Positions 1 through 12,415 of a DNA stretch of 64,000 bases are shown here, one piece after another. Every line of letters starts with the position of its first letter. Within the stretch, counting starts at the first letter, position 1. Location: the NCBI GenBank assembly GCA_964017045.1, contig OZ024794.1:19717617-19781616 (forward strand), in the 5' to 3' direction. The stretch comes from Omphiscola glabra. Its lineage: Eukaryota; Mollusca; Gastropoda; Lymnaeidae. Both the position numbers and the translations under genes were made by a program. A model generated the notes under the pieces. That model saw only the letters and a list, made by a program, of their open reading frames with translations. It was not told the origin of the DNA and searched no databases.

Positions 1-232
1 TCCATCTCAATCATATGTAATTTAGCTCTTGAGTCGGGACCTTTGAATCCATCTCAATCATTTACACTTTAGCTCTTGAGTTGGGATCTTTGGATCCATC
101 TCAATCATGTGCCCTTTAGCTCTTGAGTCGGGACCTTTGGATCCATCTCAATCATATGCACTTTAGCTCTTGATTTGGGACCTTTGGATCCATCTCAATC
201 ATGTAATTTAGCTCTTGAGTCGGGATTCGTGG
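1..232. repeat. Minisatellite, ~47-bp unit
   Basis: About five copies of a unit with cores TCCATCTCAATCAT and TTTAGCTCTTGAGTCGGGA, with small length variation. The array runs off the left edge of the window. Confidence 0.9.
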
Positions 233-1150
233 CATGTTCAGAGGGAATATTTGCCATTTGAAAATTCACTTGTAACCTTGATAAATCCATGAATGGGGCC
301 CTTCAAATAAATGGGACAATGTTAATTCAAAAAGTTGAGGACTTTAGAATTTAATTAATGTTTGGTTAAAAGTCAGCACAGTGATACTAATTCATGTAAA
401 CTGAAATGCCCTTTAAGTTTGCTGGCTTTTTATAGTTTCAGTTGTATTGAAAGCTCTTTCGAATAATGAAACTTAAGGATGACCTTATACGCAACAGCAG
501 CGCAGTGTTTATCAACTTTGATCTCGATATTCACTATGCGGCGGGTCAGTGTATATTTGATCTGATTGCAAAATATATATATATATATGTAGTCCATTTG
601 TCAGAAAATATCCATTCATTTTTTCCTATGTCAGGTATTGACGGTTGTGTAGACTCATAAAAAGCGTTTGAGAATCCCTAACCACAATTGACTTATACCA
701 ACACGGATTTTCTTGTCTAACGATGTATTATAATATAACTATAACTAAATTTACACTGAAGATCCAATAAGTCCCCGTGGGAGCTGGGCAGTGGAATTAC
801 AAACACGAACAAAGGTTTCAGAGCAGCACGCCGTAATTATATCTTGTCCAAATAGATCAGACTTGTGTGTACAGGGAACAGCAGACAAGGGTTCCTGTTT
901 CGGGATAGTAAAGCGTGGAGCGGAATCCACCTAGCAGTGGCCGTAAAGAACAAGTGATTGAATAATCGCCATTGTCAAAGTCATGCACGGCGAGACCCGC
1001 ACCTCTCTTTGTCTAAGTCAACTTTTAGACTGTTAGTTTAAGGTGGGTGTTATCGTGCGATGTGAATTGCAGGAAAATAATACCAAGTTTTTTTTGTACC
1101 AGACCAGAGAAACGAAAATCAAGAATGTGATAAATGCAGTAAATAGACGA
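233..1150. other. No gene recognised
   Basis: AT-rich single-copy-looking sequence. A 64-codon open frame at 466-660 has no recognisable similarity and includes a (TA)n run, so it is not called as a gene. Confidence 0.6.
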
Positions 1151-1154
1151 GTAA

Positions 1155-1452
1155 GAGTGCTGGCATGTGATAGACGCAAAATGCTAGCATGTTATAGACA
1201 CAAAATGCTAGCATGTTATAGACACAAAATGCTAGCATGTTATAGACACAAAATGATAGCATGCTATAGACAAAAAAGGCTGACATATTATAGACACAAA
1301 GTGCTGACATGTTATAGACACAAAGGGCTGGCATGGTATAGACAAAAAATGCTGGCATGTTATAGACACATAAGGATGGCAAATGTAAGACACATGGTGC
1401 TGAATTGTTGTAGACACAAAGTACTGGACTATGGTGGACAGAAAGTGGAAGT
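1155..1452. repeat. Minisatellite, 24-bp unit
   Basis: About twelve copies of a unit with ATGCTAGCATGTTATAGACA. Early units are near identical; later ones degenerate. Each canonical unit contains the perfect 10-bp palindrome ATGCTAGCAT. The open frames across it are repeat artefacts. Confidence 0.9.
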
Positions 1453-1615
1453 ATAACAAGTACAAGATATTATAAGCAACCAATTTTAATGGCTAATTCT
1501 TAGGAAAAATTTGGAAAGAAATCAACGAATACAATAAAATTATGCAGTCGACATTCTGCAGTTTTTCCGATTCTTAGTTTATTAAGAAGAAAAAAAACTA
1601 CGTAACATACACGGA

Positions 1616-2004
1616 TTGTGATATGATGGCACTTTGAAACATTGACAAAGAGATGTGATTGTGATATGATAGCACTTTGAAACATTGACAAAGAGATGTG
1701 ATTGTGATATGATGGTACTTTGAAACATTGACAAGGAGATGTGATTGTGATATGATGGTACTTTGAAACATTGACAAGGAGATGTGATTGTGATATGATG
1801 GTACTTTGAAACATTGACAAAGAGATGTGATTGTGATATGATGGTACTTTGAAACATTGACAAAGAGATGTGATTGTGATATGATGGTACTTTGAAACAT
1901 TGACAAGGAGATGTGATTGTGATATGATGGCACTTTGAAACATTGACAAAGAGATGTGATTGTGATATGATGGCACTTTGAAACATTGACAAAGAGATGT
2001 GATA
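1616..2004. repeat. Minisatellite, 43-bp unit
   Basis: Nine copies of a unit with cores TTGTGATATGATGGTACTTT and GAAACATTGACAAAGAGATG. Copies differ at G/A in AAGGAGA/AAAGAGA and at GGTACT/GGCACT. It lacks stop codons in all three minus-strand frames, so long spurious frames overlap. Confidence 0.93.
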
Positions 2005-2331
2005 TATTGAGGGCGCCGCTATTTGAACGGCTACGGGTAATTTGTCTTGAATAAAAATAATCCGTCTATGATATGTCTCTCGGCAGAATAAATGTTTGCA
2101 GAACAGTTTGTAAGGGGCTTCAATGGAATGTCTTAATTCTGTCAACGCTATAAGATATTTTCGGATGTTGAAATAGAGTATTCTCACGAGGAAGTTTACA
2201 ATGTAATGTAATATGCCGAGAACAATAAAACTATTGAGGGTTGGTTGCTTCGCAGAACTTATTTTAACACTCAAACAGCATTAACAGTGTGCTCAAGTAA
2301 CTGCAATAAACTAGCAGAGTATCACAAGACA

Positions 2332-2786
2332 TGCGGTCTTAGAGGGCACTGCTCCTAGGCAACCTCTTTCTTTTCCAGCTGCGGTGTGAGTTAGTCACTT
2401 CACAGAAAACCACGTAAACCCTATTAGAGGGCCTCTGTAAAACACCTACGCGCCTCCCCAGGGTGGGAGGAGGGGGGGGACATAGGGACGTAAACCATAT
2501 CCACCCCTGCCCTAGAAAGTCCGACCCGGTTGCTGTGTGAAAGCAGCACTCCGGCCGGCCAGGTGTTTCTTCTCTGGTGCCGCCTCACTCGCATAGTCAA
2601 TCAAGTGGAAGGGTGGGCGGGGCTGTCTAAGGGGCGATAAGCTCCCAACGTGCCGCTTCGCGGCCCGACTTAAGTAAAGACTGCTGGGCGAGTAGTTGAT
2701 GGCCAGTTGAGTTTGGTGGAGGGTGCGTTGGGTAAGACTTTATGAGCTTCGGCTCGATAGCTTACTGTTTTTCTAAAGTAGATTAG
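2332..2786 (+). repeat. GC-rich dispersed repeat, copy 1
   Basis: This segment is much more GC-rich than its surroundings. It is clearly homologous, by eye at roughly three quarters identity, to the reverse complement of 50333-50770. Shared blocks include CACTGCTCCTAGGCAACCT-like, CCACGTAAACCCTATTAGAG, CGGTTGCTGTGT, CCTCACTCGCATAGT, GTGGAAGGGTGGG, GCCGCTTCGCGGCC and TATGAGC(T/C)TCGGCTCGAT. No coding frame is evident. It could be a solo LTR or an unclassified non-autonomous element. Confidence 0.8.
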
Positions 2787-2859
2787 TATCACAATGACTT
2801 TCTCAACTGTGTGAAATTAATCATATATTGTAAATCTGTAAATTTAGTTTCGGTGACAA

Positions 2860-3006
2860 GCCACACTTGGAGGAAGCTGGAGAGATTGGCTCAGGATCGT
2901 GATGCCTGGAGGACTCTTGTAGGTGGCCTATGTCCTAGGAAGGATCACAGACGTCGATAAAGATCGGCTGCTGTTCCTCGAGGATGAAGAGATGAAAGAA
3001 GAAGAC
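2860..3006 (+). mobile_element. RTE-like LINE 3' tail fragment
   Basis: This is about 90% identical by eye to the 3' end of the LINE copy at 34141-34290, encoding the same C-terminal stretch (WRTLVGGLCPRKDHRRR in the intact form). It is a strongly 5'-truncated copy, lying just after the GC-rich repeat. Confidence 0.85.
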
Positions 3007-3099
3007 AAGCAGAGCTTTTTGCGGACATTAAAAAAACAACTTACGAAGCTAAAATGAAAATCACCTATCCGTATTACTTTGTTGTGAATGTGTATGAGT

Positions 3100-3320
3100 T
3101 TCTGTCATTTGACCACGAGGCTCTGTCATTTGACCACGAGGCTCTGTCATTTCATTTGACCACGAGGCTCTGTCATTTGACCACGAGGCTCTGTCATTTG
3201 ACCATGGGGCTCTGTCATTTGACCACGAGTCTCTGTCATTTGACCATGAGGCTCTGTCATTTGACAATGAGGCTCTGTCATTTGACCATGAGGCTCTGTC
3301 ATTTGACCACGGGGCTGAAA
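3100..3320. repeat. Minisatellite, 21-bp unit
   Basis: About ten copies of GCTCTGTCATTTGACCACGA plus G. One unit carries a small internal duplication near 3150. The unit is a multiple of three, so it creates spurious frames on both strands. Confidence 0.92.
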
Positions 3321-3402
3321 ACTATTTAATAACGGTGCCATATTTTAATGTATAGCATTTTATCAGTGTTGAATTTCTCCTGATTATGATCCTCCAAGTT
3401 TC

Positions 3403-3808
3403 AGGCAAGGAAGAAGGCATCACAGATGTTCAAGCAAGGAAGAAGACATCACAGATGTTCAAGCAAAGAAGGAGACATCCCAGATGTTCAAGCAAGGAAG
3501 AAGACATCACAGATGTTCAAGCAAGGAAGAAGACATCACAGATGTTCAAGCAAGGAAGAAGACATCACAGATGTTCAAGCAAGGAAGAAGACATCACAGA
3601 TGTTCAAGCAAGGAAGAAGACATCACAGATGTTCAAGCAAGGAAGAAGACATCACAGATGTTCAAGCAAGGAAGAAGACATCACAGATGTTCAAGCAAGG
3701 AAGAAGACATCACAGATGTTCAAGCAAGGAAGAAGACATCACAGATGTTCAAGCAAGGAAGAAGACATCACAGATGTTCAAGCAAGGAAGAAGACATCAC
3801 AGATGTTG
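3403..3808. repeat. Minisatellite, 29-bp unit
   Basis: Fourteen almost identical tandem copies of a unit with CAAGCAAGGAAGAAGACATC then ACAGATGTT; only the first few copies carry variants. The unit has no stop in any plus-strand frame, so three overlapping artefactual frames span the array. Confidence 0.95.
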
Positions 3809-4862
3809 ACTTTTTCCGTCTTGTTGTGCTTTGAAAACAATTCCTAATTCGTTACGAACATGCTAAACTCCTTAAGGACATTTTGCGGACAAGTCATTTT
3901 GGGTCAAATTTTTAAGAACTGTCCTTGCATTTACAAACGGTTGGCAATCCTGTCAGTGTCTCTATAACACAACAGTATACAGTATAGTGCTATTGCGTCA
4001 GAAACTTTTCCATTTCTCCCGGTCACTGCCTTTTTTTCACCCCTTAAATTCAATCTTTACGTAGGCCTACCGATTTCTGAATATTAAGTCACACCTGGCT
4101 TGTTCTCCCTGCGCAAACCTTTCCTGTTCTGCCAATGACGTCATAAAGTATATTTTTTCCTTCAACATTGGAAACGTTCCCTTTTTTTTGTTTAGTTTTT
4201 GATTTCAGAACATGGGGCACGCCCCTGACGACCTTGAAGTCAGCAAGGTGGCTATGAAACCTTGCTTTCATTGGAAGCTGACACCCGGAAGTCCAGAAAA
4301 GTTGTGCAGCCTTTCAAAGAAATGGCGTCCTTTGCAGGGTTTTGGGAGAGATATCGAAAACGAAAATTGGCCGTTGCTCTGTGTCTATGCATTCCAGACC
4401 GACAAAAGAGACCCGTCACTATTTCAAATGCAGCATAGAATAGTCCCAACGGCAAGCCGAGGCAAGGAAGTTACGGAGAGAGACGCGCGCTGCAACACGG
4501 GCAGCAGTTCTTTTCTTGCCACTCGAGGATTGGAGCGTGACGTCTATGACGTGAAATGAAAGTGGAGTGATAGGGAAGAAACCCCTAACACTTGTGGAGT
4601 CTGAGTTTACGCCCCTGAAACCACTCGTGCTCAACGAGCTGACAAGTAGTAAGCGACGCACCACACCACACACCCGAAAATAAAAGTGAGCTAAAGAGAA
4701 AAAAAAAAGGTGGGGGGGGGGGGGGGTGTGAGGAATTCAGAAAAAATTTGCATAAATCTTTGAATACATAATAACACGTCTAAGAGGATCCCATTTAGAA
4801 TTGTTAGAATTAAGAAATGTCAATTACACACATTTACCTGATTTTTTTCTCAAGGCTGCACC
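3809..4862. other. No gene recognised
   Basis: Mixed sequence with a locally GC-richer stretch at about 4200-4680, where open frames exist on both strands without recognisable similarity. A G-run of about 15 bases lies near 4710-4727. Confidence 0.5.
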
Positions 4863-4866
4863 TATA

Positions 4867-5283
4867 GGTACCCGGGTACCAGAATTGAGAGGTTGGGATT
4901 AAAAAACGATTTAAATTATTATTGTAAGGTTTGTAAGACCAAAATGAGGTATCAAATGAAAGATAATTGAATGTACTATACGTTTTTAATCTAAATTCTT
5001 CAGGTTCACTAAAATAAACTGCCACAAATGACATCAAAATAGCATTGAGTCTAATGGTACCCGGGTGCGAACGGCGGCGCTGCCTGTCTGGGTCCATTTT
5101 GACTAACGCTATTCGGATGTCATTTGTGGTAGTTTATTTTAGTTTAAATGAAGAATGAAGTTTCCAAACGTATAGTACATTGAATTATCTCTCATTTGAT
5201 ACCTCATTTGGTCTTACAAACCCAACAATAATATTTTAAATCGTTTTTTAATCCCAACCTCTCAATTCTGGTACCCGGGTACC
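4867..5283. mobile_element. Fold-back (long inverted-repeat) element
   Basis: Two arms of about 190 bp (4867-5057 and 5093-5283) are reverse complements with few mismatches, separated by a short GC-rich centre. Both outer ends are the perfect 14-bp palindrome GGTACCCGGGTACC, and a related copy occurs near the centre at 5055. Shared arm blocks include AGAATTGAGAGGTTGGGATT, TTGTAAGACCAAA, GAGGTATCAAATGA and GCCACAAATGACATC-like. No coding capacity; most likely a fold-back MITE. Confidence 0.85.
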
Positions 5284-5527
5284 AATAGCCACTTCGTTTT
5301 CTCAACCGCCTTCGCTGTTTGGGGAATAGTTGAAAACATAATCCTAGATTACGCCAGGAGTTGCATGCAACAAGGCGAAACGGGAAACGGAATGCGTGGA
5401 TGATGGGACACCAGTAAACTGTGTCGTCATTAAGTGACAAGTCAACCGGTTAATCTTGTGTACCACACAGGGGACACCAAAAAGTTGTAAAGTTCAACAT
5501 TCATAGACTGGTTCACTGAACACATGG

Positions 5528-5900
5528 ACATGGGTTTACTGGTATCTGAACTATTACTGGTAACTGAATTATTACTGGTAACTGAATTATTACTGGTAAC
5601 TGAACGATTACTGGTAACTGAATTATTACTGGTAACTGAACTATTACTGGTAACTGAATTATTACTGGTAACTGAACTATTACTGGTAACTGAATTGTTA
5701 CTGGTAACTAAACTATTACTGGTAACTGAATTATTACTGGTAACTGAACTATTACTGGTTACTGAATTATTACTGGTACATGAATTATTACTGGTAACTG
5801 AATTATTACTGGTAACTAAAATTATTACTGGTAAATGAATTATTACTGGGAACTGAATTATTACTGGTAACTGAATTATTCCTGGGTTTACAGGGAACTG
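5528..5900. repeat. Minisatellite, 18-bp unit
   Basis: About twenty copies of ACTGAATTATTACTGGTA with A/T and C/T variants. The open frame reading (VTELLL)n is a repeat artefact. A G-run lies shortly downstream at about 5961-5973. Confidence 0.93.
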
Positions 5901-6184
5901 AACTATTACTGATGCATAGAAATAAAATATTCGGACAGTGTCGTAATTTGGAATCGCAGAAAGGGGGGGGGGGGTGTGGAGCAGCTGGAAGATATTTTGA
6001 AATCTTTGGGTCCATAACCACTGCCTGCGCTGTTACATTACCATATTTAGGGTCCAATGTTGATATTCTTCGATTATCCACTTAACTTAACTCCACTAAT
6101 TTTGATAGTCCACTACTTTCCACTTAAGCCCACCAGTATGCTAGTTCGTCATTCCCCTTTTAGCCCCACCAATTATGATTGCCC

Positions 6185-6362
6185 ACACCAGCATATGAAG
6201 TAGTTCCGACACTGACTCCTCACCACAGCCCGGCATATAAAGTAGTTCCGACACTGACTCCTCACCACAGCCCGGCATATGAAGTAGTTCCGACACTGAC
6301 TCCTCACCACAGCCCGGCATATAAACTTGAAGTAGTTTCGACACTGACTCCTCAACACAGCG
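6185..6362. repeat. Minisatellite, 42-bp unit
   Basis: Four copies with cores GGCATATAAAGTAGTTCCGA and CACTGACTCCTCACCACAG. The last copy has a short insertion. Confidence 0.9.
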
Positions 6363-7932
6363 CCCCAGGCTGGGATGAGCGATTCACCAACAAGCTTATC
6401 AACAAATGTATTTGTTGATGTGACCCACGACTGGGTGAAATGCCATAAAAGAAAAGTTGTAAAAAATAAAAATAAGAAAAGAAATGGAAACCGCTGGGTT
6501 CCCACCAATCTTTTGTTCTGCTATCTCATGTCTAAGTTGTTCATTTTAAGTTGGCACTGTGTCAACCACATCGCTAGCTTTCTTTTGGTGGATAATGCAT
6601 TCCCCCCCCCCCCCCCAAAAAAAAAATGGTTAGAACTTGTCTCACATACCTCACATAACTTAAATATCGTCAACTGCACCGGGGAGCAGAAGTCAGGGAA
6701 TCTCTGTTCAGAAAATAAGGGGCTCAAACCAGTGATGTGGAAACAAAATTAAACTGTCATCTTGGAATGAAGGGTCACAAAACCTAAGAGTGACCGGTGG
6801 CTTCCAATATTCACGCGACGGCTCTGGGAGGAGGTTAAGTTGATTTGCAATGAACGGTCGATAATTTGACTTGATCAATATCTGTAATCCCAATTCTAGA
6901 GTCTGATAACACAAGCTGATTGGGGGGTTTTCTACAGAGTCCAGTTCAAAGAATGTTACCAGATTCGGTATAATCCTTTGTTTTGGAATATATCTCAATT
7001 ATTGTTTCCCCCAGTATCTCTTGCTTATGTTTCGGTATTATTGAATCTAATTTCAAACACAGCGATTGGGGCACCACACCCAATAAAGACACCGTGAAAT
7101 TCAGTGAAATAGCTATCGAAAAAATATGTTTGTATTCTTTGCATACCGAATAAGTCAGATGTTTAACTTTAAGGCGTTCTACAGTAATTTTTATTTTCCC
7201 TGCTTATTTTTAACAATGTGAATAAGTAAAATGCAACCAACAAAAAATAAGTGTGCTGTTTGCACTAAAAAGGTGTTATTTTAAACTAAAGGACGATATG
7301 ACGACTAGAAAGCAAATATGACTTGTAGACCACTCCATTGCACCACAACCCCCCACTCCCCCCCCCCCCCCCCCAATTAAATAAATAATAAGACAAAGCA
7401 CCAGAAGAATTGGGTCAATAATTGTGGTGTACTGTGTGTACGCAGTGACGTAATTGTGTGGGTGTGGGTGGGGTGGAGAGTTCGAAAGTAAAAGCTCTAT
7501 GATTTCAAGTCTTCACATTTTGCGCAATAAATAAAACCTTTAATATAGTGCTGATAACAGCACATTAAAAAAATACTTGAGTTTTAATGTTAAAGTTCTG
7601 TGTAGAGAAGAACAATGCAAACACAGTCACACCCGATGTTTGTTTTGAAGGTGGGGCCTGGATCTGATCCTGCTGGATTATGATAATCGAAGTGGTTTTT
7701 TTGTACGCATAAAAAATATTTTTTTTTTTTACCTTTGTTGTACCGATGATCGGTTGGTTGCTTTCTAAAAAACCCGATGTCTTTATCTGCATACGTGAAT
7801 GTCATTTCATTGTTTTGAACCCGGACTGTCTTTCTGTTTATTGAAATATATGGATTTAGGTCGTTTCATTGTTTTTAGCCAGAACTGCAGTGCAGGGGCA
7901 ATGACTAGGAATGATGACTACGCCCAGGGGGC
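6363..7932. other. No gene recognised; homopolymer runs
   Basis: AT-rich, with a C-run/A-run at about 6602-6626 and a C-run at about 7357-7373. No frame with recognisable similarity on either strand. Confidence 0.55.
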
Positions 7933-8649
<717 letters not shown>

Positions 8650-8654
8650 GTTAA

Positions 8655-8902
8655 GGGTGAACACATTGTATCATGGTGTATTGTATGGGTGAACACATTG
8701 TATCATGGTGTATTATAGGGATGAACACATTGTATCATGGTGTATTATATGGGTGAACACATTGTATCATGGTGTATTATATGGGTGAACATATCATATC
8801 ATGGTGTATTATATGGGTGAACACATCGTATCATGGTGTATTATATTTGTGAACACATCGTATCATGGTGTATTATATGGGTGAACACATTGTATCATGG
8901 TA
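8655..8902. repeat. Minisatellite, 32-bp unit
   Basis: About eight copies with GGGTGAACACATTGTATCAT and GGTGTATTATAT; variants include CATCG/CATTG. It abuts the tetranucleotide array directly. Confidence 0.92.
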
Positions 8903-9782
8903 AATTTTCAAACAGAATTTTCTTGTTTTCTTCTTATAATTTCCGGAGCTCGTGCTTTTATCTATGTTGTGTGGCAAACAATGTTTGCCTGGAGGGGAGT
9001 GTGCAGTGAACTGTTGCTACGGCAACAAGGGGCGGATACTCTCGAACATGTCATTATCTTTTAGTAGTTCGTATCAGTGTTAAATATTGTTTTAGAACAC
9101 TCCTTATAAAGCGACAATATGAATATTATTAGAATACCTATTCAGCTGTATAACAAGAGTTCATTTCAAGTTATCACATGCATGTACAGAGCACAGATGA
9201 AAAGAAATAGCACCAAAGCCAACAAGCATGACAAGGGCGGAGGACAGTGTACGAAATATAAATAAGGGGCGGAGTACAGGATAGCAAATATAATAGAGGC
9301 AGAGAAGTGCCCATTTATTTGACATAACTTTCATTTATAGCCAATCATTTCTTCAGTACTTTGTCATTGTCTCGCTCTAAAATTCACCAACTACCGTGGT
9401 ACAAGCCATTAAATTTTTTTTTTAATCACAAGAAGGTCGATGTTTTATAGTAGCATGTAATTTATTATAGCAGCTTTAGTGTCGGGTTTAATGATGGGGG
9501 CCCTGGATCAGTTGAAGATCTCGACAACCAAATAAAAAAAAACTACTGTTGTACGTGACTATATGAACTATATGCGTGTGCGGGGGAGAACTGTTCCAAT
9601 TTATTTTTGGACAGTAAGATTCAAGACAAAGCGCAGATGTTGAATGTATTATTGTCAAATGATAACGTAAAGTCAACTAATATAAATGGTAAAAGATTTT
9701 TTTTAAAAAATTGTTTAATGTTATAAAATGTATCATTCTGCTGCCAAATAATTTGATCAGTTCAAGTTGAACGGTATTTGAT
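8903..9782. other. No gene recognised
   Basis: AT-rich sequence without recognisable coding frame or repeat family. A short duplication of AAGGGGCGGAG-like sequence occurs near 9220-9280. Confidence 0.5.
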
Positions 9783-10526
9783 GAAAACTGTAGCTACTTC
9801 CACGTCTAGAGCACCTTAAAAACTGTAGCTACTTGCACGTCTATAAGAACACCTTGAAAACTGTAGCTACTTCCACGTCTATAAGAACACCTTGAAAACT
9901 GTAGCTACTTCCACGTCTATAAGAACCCCTTAAAAACTGTAGCTACTTCCACGTCTATAAGAACACCTTGAAAACTGTAGCTACTTCCACGTCTATAAGA
10001 ACACCTTGAAATCTGTAGCTACTTCCACGTCTATAAGAACACCTTGAAAAATGTAGCTACTTCCACGTCTATAAGAACACCTTGAAAACTGTAGCTACTT
10101 CCACGTCTATAAGAACACCTTGAAAACTTTAGCTACTTCCACGTCTATAAGAACACCTTGAAAACTGTAGCTACTTCCACGTCTAGAACACCTTGAAAAC
10201 TGTAGCTACTTCCACGTCTAGAACACCTTGAAAACTGTAGCTACTTTCACGTCTATAAGAACACCTTGAAAACTGTAGCTACTTCCACGTCTAGAACACC
10301 TTGAAAACTGTAGCTACTTTCACGTCTATAAGAACACCTTGAAAACTGTAGCTACTTCCACGTCTAGAACACCTTGAAAACTGTAGCTACTTCCACGTCT
10401 AGAACACCTTGAAAACTGTAGCTACTTCCACGTCTAGAACACCTTGAAAACTGTAGCTACTTCCACGTCTATAAGAACACCTTGAAAACTGTAGCTACTT
10501 CCACGTCTATAAGAACACCTTGGACA
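9783..10526. repeat. Minisatellite, 38/33-bp units
   Basis: About twenty copies with AACTGTAGCTACTTCCACGT then CTATAAGAACACCTTGAA. Two length classes are interspersed: full 38-bp units and 33-bp units lacking five bases around CTATAAGAAC. Confidence 0.94.
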
Positions 10527-12059
10527 CACGTTATGTTTAGCTTAATAAACTTGACTCCTAATTTAAAGTGATAACTTATGTAAAAGAAATCGCACTACTT
10601 AAGGAAGCATAAACAAAAGACTCAAAAAGAAAACCGAATATGTTACTTTCCTAATTCATTGAATGTTACTTTGGTTACACGTGTAAACGCAGGGGAACTG
10701 TAACAAGATACTTTTAGCACCAAGATTTAACTTAAAAGAGCAGTCGACAGTTGAAGAGGACACAAAATATTGTTATCAATAGTAGAGACTTTTGAGTATT
10801 GCATTCATAAAACTTGTGTAACATTGAAACCGTTAGTGGAACAAACGACCTGATATAGAAATTATTTGAATCAAATGAAATGAGCGCTATTTGTATGATA
10901 GAATTCTGAGAGACACCGTGAATGGCAAAAACCGCGTGGACCAAAACAAAAGTATAAGGGTATTTACAGGGAAGGTACTATTCGCAGACAGCCAGAATGA
11001 TCATAAAGCAAATTAAATGTAAGAAAAAGACTTATGGGACATTAAAAATATAAAGTAATGAGAAAACATACAAAAAGTCCATACACTTAATGTGTGTAAT
11101 AACCACATAATTATTATGAAACTAATCTCTGTCTCACTTCCTCTCTTTTTCTCTATTCCTATATTTCACTCTCTCTCTCTCTCTCACACACACACACAGA
11201 CACACATTTTTTACTCTCTGCCGCTCTTTGTTGCTCACGATCATCCACAATTTTTTCTGTTAACAAAAAGATTTCAATTTAAATTAGGTAACTGTCCATA
11301 TCACCGCATGCGCCGTCCAGTTAGTGGCGGTTTACTTTAGTGTAAGCGTAACAAAATGGTATTGCATATAAGGGCACGAGTATGGCGGCCACATATCATT
11401 AATTGATTAACTCATTGATCAAAATAGCCTATTGACTGAATATTACGAATTTCTTTTCTAGTCTATTAAGAACATAAGAACCGCATTAGTTATATTTTTT
11501 AAAGGCTAATGTAAAGATAGATCAAATGAGCAACGATGTCTATATATAGAGATATCAGGAGAGAAAGAAAATAGACTATATATATATATAGTCAAATGAA
11601 AGAATATGTTAGAGGATATAAGAGGTTCTAGACATCATCTGGGGAGAAAGTAAGAATTGATGTAAGCGAGCAAGGAAGGGGAGGAGTAGATGAATGCCGT
11701 GGGCCAAAATCTTTGCCGCCCCACGAAAAAATCTACAGTTGGCCGAAGATGCCGCCCCTCATTATACAGAAAAATTACCCTCCTCTTTTCCCGCGACAGC
11801 GGATGAATGTGATGTTGTATACACGTATTCTTTATCTTAGTAGCAACGTTTATGTAAATGAACTTAGCACACTCTAGATGTCATGTATCAGGCAATGTTC
11901 CTTTAAAAGGGTTTTGTGCCCGCCCCCACCCGGGGTGGGGACACACAAAATAGTCATATCAATTATAGATATTACACACGAGACCAGGATCGATTGATTT
12001 GGGTTGCGGTTCACTAAGCGATCGATTAGCACATCGAGTCAAACTGGGCGTCACATGAT
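10527..12059. other. No gene recognised; microsatellites
   Basis: Holds a (CT)n(CA)n run near 11168-11206 and a (TA)n run near 11576-11590. A GC-richer stretch near 11695-11770 (with GCCGCCCC motifs) resembles decayed transposon ends seen elsewhere in the window. Confidence 0.5.
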
Positions 12060-12065
12060 CGCGGA

Positions 12066-12215
12066 AACAGTCCTGACAGCTACGACCAATGAAAGAAATA
12101 GTTAGTTCTTGGGGACACTCAGTCCTGACTACAACCAGTGAACGAAATGGTTAGTTCTTGTGGACACTCAGTCCTGACAGCTTCAACCATTAAACAAAAG
12201 GTTAGATATTAGTGG
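12066..12215. repeat. Tandem repeat, ~53-bp unit, three diverged copies
   Basis: Copies share CAGTCCTGAC(AGCTAC) and GTTAGTTCTTG(G/T)GGACACT. The third copy is more diverged. Confidence 0.75.
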
Positions 12216-12232
12216 CAGTCAATCCAGCCAAT

Positions 12233-12415
12233 TATAATCCATGAATTAAATGGAATCCATGAACTAAATAGAATCCATGAACAATATGGAATCCATGAAC
12301 TAAATAGAATCCATGAACTAAATATAATCCATGAACTAAATGGAATCTATGAACTAAATAGAATCTATGAATTAAATAGAATCCATAAACTAAATAGAAT
12401 CCCCAACTAAATATG
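12233..12415. repeat. Minisatellite, 18-bp unit
   Basis: About ten copies of AATCCATGAACTAAATAG with single-base variants. Confidence 0.9.

Noticed and set aside
4212..4559. 115-codon frame in a GC-richer segment
   Set aside because: No recognisable domain, a competing frame lies on the opposite strand, and there are no convincing splice or promoter signals.
9783..10526. CRISPR-like regular array
   Set aside because: The repeats are contiguous tandem units without unique spacers, in a clearly eukaryotic context. The same applies to the other arrays.
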